DNA of 55,791 nt from Methylobacterium jeotgali (GTDB taxonomy: Bacteria; Pseudomonadota; Alphaproteobacteria; Rhizobiales; Beijerinckiaceae): NCBI RefSeq assembly GCF_022179345.1, contig NZ_BPQR01000085.1, forward strand, positions 1-55,791, in the 5' to 3' direction. Positions 36,425-43,944 of the stretch are shown here, one piece after another. Made by a program: the position numbers and the translations under genes. Below the pieces are notes generated by a model. It was not told the origin of the DNA. It made no database searches and saw only the letters and a list, made by a program, of their open reading frames with translations. The stretch's first letter is position 1; the number at the start of each line of letters is the position of its first letter.

Positions 36425-37864
36425 TCAGATGTAGGTAGAGGCGAGGGCTGGCGGGCCTTCGAGTGCGTGGGCGAGCACCTCTAAGCCGTGCGTAATCTGC
36501 TGCCGGGTCGACGGACCGCCGAGGCAGAGTCGCACAGCCTCCGGCGGGGTCCCAGCCACGCAGAAGGGGTCGCTGCCGACAACGCCGAGCCCCGCCGACC
36601 GTCCCTGGCTGGCGAAGGCCGAACGTGTCCAGCCTTCCGGCAGTGTGATCCAGACGTGGAAGCCGTGCGGATCGGCGATGTAGGTCTCGGCCGGAAGTAG
36701 TGAGGCGACGATGCGCTGGCGCGCGGCCGATTCCTCGCGGACGAACTGCACGACCGCATCCGCGGTGCCGTCCATGATCCAGCGCGTCGTCAGTGCCGTC
36801 GAGATCGGCGACGCCATGACGGTCGCGGCCCGCAGCGCACCCGCGAGCGGCAGGGCGGACCGGGCGCTCGGGGCGACCAGGAAGGCGAGGCGAAGCCCGG
36901 CGCCCAGGCACTTGGCCAAGCCTGCCACGTAGTACGTGATCTCGGGCGCGAGCTCGGCGAAGCTCGGCGGCGGGGCCGGGCAGATGCGCGCGTAGGCGTC
37001 GTCCTCGATGATGCTGACGGCATAGCGCCGCGCCACCGCGATGATAGCCTCCCGCCGCGTGCGGGACAGGGTCGCGGTCGTGGGATTCTGCAGCAGCGGA
37101 TTCAGGTAGATGGCCTTCGGGGCGACACGGGTGCAGGCCGCCGCGAAGGCGTCCGGATCGACCCCATGGCGGTCCATGGGCAGGTCGACGAGGCGCAGCC
37201 CCAGATGTGCCGCGAGCGCGCGGATGCCTGGATAGGTGATGCGCTCGGCGCAGATGGCGTCACCCGGCCGGGCGACCTGACCCAGCACACTGGACAGAGC
37301 GCTGTGCGCACCGGGGCAGATCAGCAGGTGCTCCCGCGCCGTCTCGACCCCGCGGCCCTTCAGCCACCGCAGCGCCGCCTCCTTGTCGTCGTCGGTCCCG
37401 CCGAAGCCCTGGTAGCGCAGAAGGTTGGCGAGGTCGCCGGAGAGTTCCGCGAACGAGGCCTGCATGCGCGACCGCAGGGCCGGCGCGTCGGGCTCGGGCG
37501 GCAGGTTCATGGTGAAGTCGACCGGCCCGACCCGCGGCGCGCCTGCGGCGTTGCCCGAACGGGCGGAGAGCGACGGATCGACCACGAAGGTGCCCTGGCC
37601 GACACGTCCCTCGATCAGGCCGCGCTTATGCGCCTCGACATAGCCGCGGGACACCGTCGTGAAGTTCAGGTCGAGCGCCTCGGCGAGGGCGCGCTGTGTG
37701 GGCAGACGCGTGCTGGGCATAAGGCGCCCGGTCCGGATGTCGTCCGCCAGGGCCTCCGCGATGGCCAGATAGTGCGGCTTGCCCCAGCGCTTCAGGTCCG
37801 GCGTCCAGCCCCCGGCTATGACGTCGTGAGGGCTCGTCGTCCCTCCTATCTTCGTAGCCTTCAT
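36425..37864 (-). CDS. MocR-type regulator: GntR helix-turn-helix fused to aminotransferase-like domain
   Basis: A 479-residue protein. Residues about 25-95 are a GntR winged helix (LADDIRTGRLMPSTRLPTQR, ALAEALDLNFTTVSRGYVEA, GQGTFVV). Residues 115-470 are a class I aminotransferase-like domain with ICPGAHSALSSVLGQVARPG, LNPLLQNPTTATLS, IIEDDAYARI and YYVAGLAKCLGAGLRLAFLV, where the Lys in GLAKCL is the expected PLP Schiff-base residue. MocR proteins usually regulate a neighbouring or divergent operon in response to an amino compound. It is divergent from the Nit1C cluster, about 360 bases apart, so that cluster is its likeliest target. Confidence 0.9.
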   Translation of the reverse strand: MKATKIGGTTSPHDVIAGGWTPDLKRWGKPHYLAIAEALADDIRTGRLMPSTRLPTQRALAEALDLNFTTVSRGYVEAHKRGLIEGRVGQGTFVVDPSLSARSGNAAGAPRVGPVDFTMNLPPEPDAPALRSRMQASFAELSGDLANLLRYQGFGGTDDDKEAALRWLKGRGVETAREHLLICPGAHSALSSVLGQVARPGDAICAERITYPGIRALAAHLGLRLVDLPMDRHGVDPDAFAAACTRVAPKAIYLNPLLQNPTTATLSRTRREAIIAVARRYAVSIIEDDAYARICPAPPPSFAELAPEITYYVAGLAKCLGAGLRLAFLVAPSARSALPLAGALRAATVMASPISTALTTRWIMDGTADAVVQFVREESAARQRIVASLLPAETYIADPHGFHVWITLPEGWTRSAFASQGRSAGLGVVGSDPFCVAGTPPEAVRLCLGGPSTRQQITHGLEVLAHALEGPPALASTYI

Positions 37865-38108
37865 CCGCCCTGCGCCTGTACATCAGCATGCGATCAATGT
37901 TCGATTGTATGGCTAGCAAGCGTCGTACCGCAACGAGTCCTCGAAAAGCCTCCCCTCGCTTTCCATACAATGCCAGCAATCACTGCATCTTGAACGGGCA
38001 AGCGGTGTTTACGGAACGCGCACATGTTGATTTCGAAACAATCTTGGTCCAGCTCGATGCGCCACAACCGTAGCCAGGTCATTGATCATGTGATTGTACG
38101 CATACTAC

Positions 38109-38140
38109 ATCGGCACATTGATCGGCACATTGATCGGCAA
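38109..38140 (+). repeat. Tandem 12-base repeat upstream of the Nit1C promoter
   Basis: ATCGGCACATTG at 38109-38120 is repeated exactly at 38121-38132, and ATCGGCA again at 38133-38139. It ends six bases before the sigma-54 promoter. The repeats could be sites for a regulator acting in the 37865-38224 intergenic region, which otherwise contains no gene. Confidence 0.6.
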
Positions 38141-38145
38141 GTCTC

Positions 38146-38160
38146 TGGCACGCCGCTTGC
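38146..38160 (+). promoter_or_regulatory. Sigma-54 (RpoN) promoter of the Nit1C cluster
   Basis: TGGCACG-CCGC-TTGC at 38146-38160 matches the -24/-12 consensus TGGCACG-N4-TTGC at every position. The expected transcription start is about 12 bases downstream of the GC of the -12 element, around 38171, about 55 bases before the first gene. Nitrogen-limitation control through RpoN fits the cluster's function. Confidence 0.85.
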
Positions 38161-38224
38161 CATGAAGGCCTCGTGACCGCTCGCAGTCCTGCCTGCCGGG
38201 GTCCCATCCTTCAAGGAGAGAGCC

Positions 38225-38707
38225 ATGCCTGCCGTGAACCGCGAACCCCACAAGAAGGGCGACTTCCTGGTCGATTACGAGGAGAAGGTCTTCGAGGACG
38301 TGAAGGCCGAGCCGGGGCAGAAGGCGCTCGTCACCTTTCACACGGTCGCTTTCGAAGGCTCCATCGGCCTCGTAAACCTGCTCCAGGCCACCCGCCTGCA
38401 GCGCAAGGGCTTCGACACCTCCATCCTGCTCTACGGCCCTGGCATCACGCTGGGCGTCCAGCGCGGCTTCCCGCGGCTGGGCGACGAGGCCTTCCCGGGG
38501 CACCTGAACTTCAACAACCAGCTTGAGAAGTTCATGGCCGAGGGCGGCAAGGTCTACGCCTGCCGCTTCTCGACCCAGGCCCTCTACGGCCACGGCGAGG
38601 CGGCCTTCATCGAGGGCATCCGCATGATCAACCCCCTCGACGTCCTCGACTGCATCCTCCTGCACAAGCGCGACAACGCGGTGATCATCGACACCTGGAC
38701 CGTCTGA
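38225..38707 (+). CDS. nitB: MSMEG_0572/Sll0783 family nitrogen-starvation protein
   Basis: A 160-residue soluble protein, first gene of the Nit1C cluster. ATG at 38225 follows AAGGAGAG. Segments KALVTFHTVAFEGSIGLVNL, QRKGFDTSILLYGPGITLGV, EKFMAEGGKVYACRFSTQAL and INPLDVLDCILLHK fit the family, which has a DsrE-like alpha/beta fold (inference from pattern). The biochemical role is unknown, but it is always linked to the nitrilase. It lies 83 bases before the nitrilase gene. Confidence 0.85.
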   Translation: MPAVNREPHKKGDFLVDYEEKVFEDVKAEPGQKALVTFHTVAFEGSIGLVNLLQATRLQRKGFDTSILLYGPGITLGVQRGFPRLGDEAFPGHLNFNNQLEKFMAEGGKVYACRFSTQALYGHGEAAFIEGIRMINPLDVLDCILLHKRDNAVIIDTWTV

Positions 38708-38790
38708 GCGCGCCTTCGGGTCCGTCGACCGGGACGTCGCATCCGGCGGCCGCACGCGACGCGGCCGCCGTCACAGCCGGAGGATCATCC

Positions 38791-39867
38791 ATGTCAGAGA
38801 ACCGGATCGTGCGGGCTGCCGCCGTCCAGATCGCGCCGGACCTCGACCGGCCGGACGGCACCCTGGAGCGCGTGCTCAACGCCATCGACGAGGCTGCCGC
38901 CAAGGGCGCGCGCTTCATGGTCTTCCCCGAGACCTTCGTGCCCTACTACCCCTACTTCTCCTTCGTGCTGCCGCCGGCCCTGCAGGGCGCGGAGCACCTG
39001 AAGCTCTACGAGCGGGCGCCCACGGTACCAGGCCCGCTGACCCAGGCAGTCGCGGCCGCCGCGCGCCGCCAGGGTGCCGTGATCGTGCTGGGGGTCAACG
39101 AGCGCGACCATGGCTCGCTCTACAACACGCAGCTCATCTTCGACGCGGACGGCAGCCTGAAGCTCAAGCGACGCAAGATCACGCCGACCTACCACGAGCG
39201 CATGATCTGGGGTCAGGGCGACGGCGCCGGCCTCGACGTGGTGGAGACCGCGGTCGGCCGCGTCGGGGCGCTCGCCTGCTGGGAGCACTACAACCCGCTC
39301 GCCCGCTACGCGCTCATGGCGCGTCACGAGGAGATCCACGCGGCCCAGTTCCCGGGCTCGCTCGTCGGCCAGATCTTCGCCGACCAGATGGAGGTGGCGA
39401 TCCGCCACCACGCGCTGGAGGCGGCCTGCTTCGTGGTCAATGCCACCGGCTGGCTCACGGACGAGCAGGTGGCGCAGGTCTGCCCGGACGAGCGCCTGCG
39501 CGGCGCCTGCCGCGGCGGCAACTGCACCGCCATCGTCTCGCCCGAGGGCAAGCACCTCGCCGATCCTCTCGGACCCGGCGAGGGCATCCTGATCGCCGAC
39601 ATGGACCTCGCGCTCGTGACCAAGCGCAAGCGCATGATGGATTCCGTCGGCCACTACGCCCGCCCCGAGCTCCTCAGCCTCCTCCACGACGACCGTCCGG
39701 CTTCGTTCGTGCACCAGCCGATCCGTTCCCAGACCGTTTCCCGGAGCCTCGACCATGAGCAGCAGCCCGCTTCCGACGAGCCTTCCCACGCTCCCGCCGG
39801 TCGTGGCGGGCTTGATCGGGATGCCGACGGAGCGCCTGATCAACGCGTTGCAGTCCTACGGCGTTAG
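38791..39867 (+). CDS. nitC: Nit6803/NitC-type nitrilase
   Basis: A 358-residue carbon-nitrogen hydrolase. The catalytic triad is visible: Glu47 in MVFPETFVPYYP, Lys129 in LKRRKITPTYHER and Cys163 in LACWEHYNPLARY. It hydrolyses nitriles, and in Nit1C-bearing Pseudomonas it is required for growth on cyanide (established for that system; substrate here inferred). ATG at 38791 is preceded by GGAGGA. Its 3' end overlaps the radical SAM gene by 113 bases, so the last 37 or so residues (rich in Ser, Arg and Asp) are encoded in a dual-use region. The conserved domain ends before that, near residue 315. Confidence 0.92.
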   Translation: MSENRIVRAAAVQIAPDLDRPDGTLERVLNAIDEAAAKGARFMVFPETFVPYYPYFSFVLPPALQGAEHLKLYERAPTVPGPLTQAVAAAARRQGAVIVLGVNERDHGSLYNTQLIFDADGSLKLKRRKITPTYHERMIWGQGDGAGLDVVETAVGRVGALACWEHYNPLARYALMARHEEIHAAQFPGSLVGQIFADQMEVAIRHHALEAACFVVNATGWLTDEQVAQVCPDERLRGACRGGNCTAIVSPEGKHLADPLGPGEGILIADMDLALVTKRKRMMDSVGHYARPELLSLLHDDRPASFVHQPIRSQTVSRSLDHEQQPASDEPSHAPAGRGGLDRDADGAPDQRVAVLRR

Positions 39868-40924
39868 GCTCGCCGACAGCCGCGCCGGGGCGCCGAGCCG
39901 CCGCGGCGGGGCGGGTCCCTCCGACCACAAGGCGATGACCATCGCGGGCCGAACCGTAATGGTGCCGGTCCATACCGAGACCGCCTTCGTGTCGCCGTTC
40001 CTGGTGCGCCGCCCGGACGCCAACGGGGTCTCGGTAATCGAGCACGACGGCGTCGTGATCGGGCAAGCTACTTTCCCCGGGAAGCCCCGCTTCTACGCGC
40101 TCTCGACCTTCGACGGCGTGCCCTACTCGAAGATCGCCGTGCTGCACGGGCAGGACGTGCTCGCCACCACCGTGCTGCAGACCTGCATCCGCTACGCCAG
40201 CCGCACCAAGACCTGCCAGTTCTGCTCCATCGGCCAGTCGCTCGCCGCCGGCCGCACAGTGGCACGCAAGACGCCGGAGCAACTAGCCGAGGTCGCCCGC
40301 GCCGCCGTGCTGCTGGACGGCGTCAAGCACATGGTGATGACGACGGGGACGCCGAACGCCACCGACCGGGGCGCCGCCGTGCTCTGCGAGAGCGCCTTCG
40401 CCGTGAAGGCGGCCGTGGACCTCCCGATCCAAGCCCAGTGCGAGCCGCCCGACGACGACCGCTGGTTCGAGCGCATGAAGGCATCCGGGGTCGACGCGCT
40501 CGGCATGCACTTGGAGGCCGTCACTCCGGAGGTGCGTGCCCGCATCATGCCCGGCAAGGCGAGCGTGCCGCTCGAGCGCTACTACGAGGCCTTCGGGGCG
40601 GCCGTGCCGGTCTTCGGTCGCGGCCAGGTCTCGACCTACATTCTGGCCGGGCTCGGCGACGCGCCGGAAGCGATCCTCGGCATGGCCGAGCGCCTGATCG
40701 GGATGGGGGTCTACCCGTTCGTGGTGCCCTTCGTGCCGATCTCGGGCACGCCGCTGGAGAGCCACCCGGCGCCCGGCCCGGACTTCATGCACGCCATCCT
40801 GAAGCCGCTCGCGGACATGCTGGCCGGCGCGAACCTGCGCTCGACCGACATCAAGGCGGGCTGCGGGCGCTGCGGCGCCTGCTCGGCGCTTTCCACCTAC
40901 GAGAGCGCGGGGGTGGCGGCATGA
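39755..40924 (+). CDS. nitD: MSMEG_0568-type radical SAM protein
   Basis: A 389-residue protein. The cluster-binding Cys are Cys144, Cys154 and Cys157 (TCIRYASRTKTCQFCSIG), spaced CX9CX2C rather than the usual CX3CX2C. A TIM-barrel follows (HMVMTTGTPNATDRG, LPIQAQCEPPDDDRWF, ALGMHLEAVTPEVRARIMPG, GRGQVSTYILAGLGDAPEAI). The C-terminus has CGRCGACSALSTYE, a possible second Fe-S site. The reaction is unknown. ATG at 39755 is used; a later ATG at 39821 would reduce the overlap with the nitrilase gene. Its stop overlaps the next ATG. Confidence 0.88.
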   Translation: MSSSPLPTSLPTLPPVVAGLIGMPTERLINALQSYGVRLADSRAGAPSRRGGAGPSDHKAMTIAGRTVMVPVHTETAFVSPFLVRRPDANGVSVIEHDGVVIGQATFPGKPRFYALSTFDGVPYSKIAVLHGQDVLATTVLQTCIRYASRTKTCQFCSIGQSLAAGRTVARKTPEQLAEVARAAVLLDGVKHMVMTTGTPNATDRGAAVLCESAFAVKAAVDLPIQAQCEPPDDDRWFERMKASGVDALGMHLEAVTPEVRARIMPGKASVPLERYYEAFGAAVPVFGRGQVSTYILAGLGDAPEAILGMAERLIGMGVYPFVVPFVPISGTPLESHPAPGPDFMHAILKPLADMLAGANLRSTDIKAGCGRCGACSALSTYESAGVAA

Positions 40925-41466
40925 TGTTCGACCCCGTCCCGCCGTTCCGGCCGAGCCACTTCCGCGTGAAGTTTGCGGTCGCGCCCTGGGAGCGGCGCGC
41001 CTGCGCCGCGCTTCGCCGGCGGGTGTTCTGCACCGAGCAGGGTATCTTCGAAGGTGACGACCGCGACGCCATCGATGCGCACGCCATCCCGATCTGCGCC
41101 CTGTCGACGCTCGGCGGCGACGCCGACGCCGTCGTCGGCACCGTCCGAATCCACGAGGTGGCCGAGCGGCCCGGCGAGTGGTGGGGCTCGCGCCTCGCCG
41201 TCGCCGAGGCCTCCCGCGGCACGGCCGCCCTTGGGGCCGGCCTCATCCAAGTCGCGGTCTCGTCCGCCCATGCGAGGGGTTGCACCCGCTTCCTCGCCCA
41301 CGTGCAGGAGCAGAACGTGCCGCTGTTCGAGGCCCTGCACTGGGCAAGCCTTGACGCCGTCGACCTGCATGGGCGGCTGCATCACCTGATGCGGGCGGAT
41401 CTTTCCGCCTACCCGCCGATGCACAACCCCGAGCACGGCCTCGTCACCTTCCGCCGGGCTGCGTGA
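40921..41466 (+). CDS. nitE: MSMEG_0567/Sll0786 family N-acetyltransferase
   Basis: A 181-residue GNAT protein. RRVFCTEQGIFEGDDRDAID near residue 35 is a start block shared with many small acyltransferases. Then come VVGTVRIHEV, WWGSRLAVAEASRG, the acyl-CoA binding stretch, and TRFLAHVQEQNVPLFEALHW. Coupled by ATGA overlap to the radical SAM gene and by GTGA to the next gene. It may acetylate an intermediate of the pathway; this is inference from the cluster only. Confidence 0.87.
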   Translation: MMFDPVPPFRPSHFRVKFAVAPWERRACAALRRRVFCTEQGIFEGDDRDAIDAHAIPICALSTLGGDADAVVGTVRIHEVAERPGEWWGSRLAVAEASRGTAALGAGLIQVAVSSAHARGCTRFLAHVQEQNVPLFEALHWASLDAVDLHGRLHHLMRADLSAYPPMHNPEHGLVTFRRAA

Positions 41467-42461
41467 TGACGGCGGTCATCGACATCCAAGCCCTGGCCCG
41501 TCAGATCCGGGACGCACGCGGCGTTGCGCATAAGCGCGACATCGACTCGGTGGTCGCTCGCCTCGGGCTGGGCGGCCGGCACGCAAGGGTGCCGGTCGGC
41601 GACGACTGCGCGGCCATTCCCGATGGCGACGGCCACCTGCTGCTGGCCATCGAGGGCTTCCTCGACAGCTTCGTCGCCGCCGACCCGTACTTCGCGGGCT
41701 ATTGCGGGATTATGGTCAACCTCAGCGACGTGGCCGCGATGGGCGGGCGCCCGCTCGCGGTGGTCGATGCCCTGTGGAGCCGGGACGCGGCTGAGGCGGG
41801 TCCGATCCTGGCCGGCCTTCGCGACGCCGCGACGCTCTACGGCGTGCCGGTGGTGGGCGGCCACACCAACACGCGCGCGGCTGCCGGCAACCTCGCGGTC
41901 GCCGTACTCGGCCGGGCGGGCCGGCGCCTGCTGACGAGCTTCGACGCGGCGCCGGGCGACGACCTCGTCGCGGCGATCGACCTGTGCGGCCGCTTCCGCG
42001 AGCCGCACCCGTACTGGGATGCCTCGACCGGCGCGGCGGGGGAGCGCCTGCGCGGCGACCTCGCTCTGCTGCCGGGGCTCGCCGAGGACGGCCTGGCCGA
42101 AGCTGCCAAGGACATCAGCATGGCGGGCGTCGTTGGCACGGCCCTGATGCTGCTCGAATGCTCGAACGTCGGCGGCGTCATCGACCTCGACGCGATCCCA
42201 CGGCCCGAGCACGTCCCGCTCGCGCGCTGGCTGACCGCCTTCCCGAGCTTCGGCTACCTCCTCAGCGTCCGCCCCGACCGCACGCCGGCCGTGTGCGCGC
42301 GCTTCGCGGAGCGCAGCATCGCAGCCGCATCCATCGGCCGGCTCGACGCGAGCCGGGTCGTCCGGGTGTGCGATGCCACCGGTGCGGAGGCGGTGGTCTG
42401 GGACTTCGTGGCCAGCCCGCTGATCGGATGCGGCCAGGATAGCACGGGGGGCGCATCATGA
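41463..42461 (+). CDS. nitF: Sll0787 family AIR-synthase-like protein
   Basis: A 332-residue protein with the PurM/SelD-type ATP-binding fold. VPVGDDCAAIP is the N-terminal glycine-aspartate motif, VNLSDVAAMGGRPLAVVDAL is the characteristic AIR-synthase block, and VPVVGGHTNT and DISMAGVVGTALMLLECSNV follow. Such proteins use ATP to activate an oxygen of an amide or acid; the substrate here is unknown. The start is GTG 41463 or ATG 41466, overlapping the acetyltransferase stop. Its TGA overlaps the next ATG. Confidence 0.87.
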   Translation: MMTAVIDIQALARQIRDARGVAHKRDIDSVVARLGLGGRHARVPVGDDCAAIPDGDGHLLLAIEGFLDSFVAADPYFAGYCGIMVNLSDVAAMGGRPLAVVDALWSRDAAEAGPILAGLRDAATLYGVPVVGGHTNTRAAAGNLAVAVLGRAGRRLLTSFDAAPGDDLVAAIDLCGRFREPHPYWDASTGAAGERLRGDLALLPGLAEDGLAEAAKDISMAGVVGTALMLLECSNVGGVIDLDAIPRPEHVPLARWLTAFPSFGYLLSVRPDRTPAVCARFAERSIAAASIGRLDASRVVRVCDATGAEAVVWDFVASPLIGCGQDSTGGAS

Positions 42462-43633
42462 CGGCCCTGCGCATCGCTGTCCTGACCCATTCCACCAACC
42501 CGCGCGGCGGCGTCGCCCACTGCCTCGCCCTGGCCGAGGCCCTGTGCGCCCTGGGGCATGAGGCGGTGGTGCACGCGCCGGACCCTGCCGGCCGAGGCTT
42601 CTTCCGGGACGCAGCCTGCCCGACCGTGTCGGTCGCCGCTCAGTCCGTCGCGGGTTCCACGGTTGACCTCGTGCGGGCGCGCATCAACGACTATCTGCGT
42701 CACTTCTCGACGCCGGCCGCCTGCGAGTTCGACGTCTTCCATGCCCATGATGGCATCGGCGGCAACGCGCTCGCGACCCTCAAGCACCGGCGCCTGATCC
42801 CAGGCTTCGTGCGGACGGTCCACCACATCGACAGCTTCTCCGACCCGCGCCTCGCCGAGTGGCAGGACCGTTCCATCCGCGAGGCCGCGCGCCTGCTCTG
42901 CGTCAGCCGCGCCTGGGCCGACTGGATCCGGGACGACCTCGGCACCGAGGCCGATGTCGTCGGGAACGGGGTCGACCTCTCGGTCTATGGCGCCGAGCCC
43001 TCCGAGGCGGACGCGGCCGTTCGGGAGAGCTGGGGTCTCGGCCCTGGGCCGTTGATCCTTGCCGTCGGCGGCTTCGAGGAGCGCAAGAACACGCTCGGCA
43101 TCATCGAGGGTTTCGCCCGGCTGCGCTCGCTCTACCCACAAGCGCAGCTCGTCGTCGCGGGCGGTGCTTCGCTTCTTGACCATGCCACCTACCGAGCCCG
43201 CTGCCGCGCGGCCCTGGTGGCGCACAGGCTTGCCGTCGGCCCCGGCGGGGCCGTGGTGGAGACGGGTCCCGTCCCGCAAGCCGAGATGCCGGCCCTCTAC
43301 CGGGCCGCCGACGCACTGGCATTCCCCTCTTGGAATGAGGGGTTCGGGCTCTGCGTGCTGGAGGCGATGGCCTGCGGCACGCCCGCCATCGTGTCCCGGC
43401 AGCCGCCCTTCACCGAGTACCTGGCGGCGAGCGACGCCCTCTTCGTCGATCCAGCCGATCCCGGGGCCATCGCGGACGCGATGGCCGACGCCCTGGCGCC
43501 GGGCACCCGCGCGCGACTGCAAGCCGCCGCCCCTGCGCGGGTCGCGGCGCACTCCTGGCGGGCCTGCGCGGAGCGCCACCTCGACGCCTACGCGGCCTGT
43601 GTCCGCACCCGACAGGAGCCGATCCATGCCTGA
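42458..43633 (+). CDS. MSMEG_0565-type glycosyltransferase within the Nit1C cluster
   Basis: A 391-residue GT4-type enzyme. The N-terminus IAVLTHSTNPRGGVAHCLAL is a nucleotide-sugar glycosyltransferase start, FHAHDGIGGNALATLK follows, and the donor domain has VGGFEERKNTLGIIEG and SWNEGFGLCVLEAMACGTPA with the EX7E motif. It overlaps genes on both sides, so it is a full member of the operon. A sugar-transfer step suggests that the Nit1C product is glycosylated, which is not explained by simple cyanide hydrolysis. Confidence 0.88.
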   Translation: MTALRIAVLTHSTNPRGGVAHCLALAEALCALGHEAVVHAPDPAGRGFFRDAACPTVSVAAQSVAGSTVDLVRARINDYLRHFSTPAACEFDVFHAHDGIGGNALATLKHRRLIPGFVRTVHHIDSFSDPRLAEWQDRSIREAARLLCVSRAWADWIRDDLGTEADVVGNGVDLSVYGAEPSEADAAVRESWGLGPGPLILAVGGFEERKNTLGIIEGFARLRSLYPQAQLVVAGGASLLDHATYRARCRAALVAHRLAVGPGGAVVETGPVPQAEMPALYRAADALAFPSWNEGFGLCVLEAMACGTPAIVSRQPPFTEYLAASDALFVDPADPGAIADAMADALAPGTRARLQAAAPARVAAHSWRACAERHLDAYAACVRTRQEPIHA

Positions 43634-43907
43634 GATGCGCTTCCACGTCCGCTGGCCCGACGGCCGGCAAGAGGCCTGCTACTCGCCCTCCCTCGTCGTG
43701 AAGGACTATCTCACGCCGGGCCAGAGCTACGCCCTCGACGACTTCGTCGAGAAGTCCCGCACGGCCCTCACCATCGCGAGCGAGCGGGTGCGCGAGAAGT
43801 ACGGCTTCGCGTGCTCGTCCGCGATGGACCAGCTCGCCCGCATCGAGGCCGCCGCGAAGCGGCATGCCTCCGACGGTCGAGTCACCGTCGAGTCCTTCGA
43901 ACCCTGA
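43626..43907 (+). CDS. nitG: MSMEG_0570 family small nitrogen-starvation protein
   Basis: A 93-residue soluble protein. It starts at ATG 43626, eight bases inside the end of the glycosyltransferase gene in another frame. Features are EMRFHVRWPDGRQEACYSPS, KDYLTPGQSYALDDFVEKSR, ALTIASERVREKYGFACSSA and QLARIEAAAKR. The family is found almost only in Nit1C clusters. Function is unknown; the size suggests an accessory or carrier role. Confidence 0.85.
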   Translation: MPEMRFHVRWPDGRQEACYSPSLVVKDYLTPGQSYALDDFVEKSRTALTIASERVREKYGFACSSAMDQLARIEAAAKRHASDGRVTVESFEP

Positions 43908-43944
43908 CCGCCGCCCCCTTCCGGACCCTCACGGAGCCAGAGCC

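Noticed and set aside
38109..38140. Tandem repeat as the start of a CRISPR array
   Set aside because: The unit is 12 bases with no spacers, only two and a half copies, and no cas genes are present.
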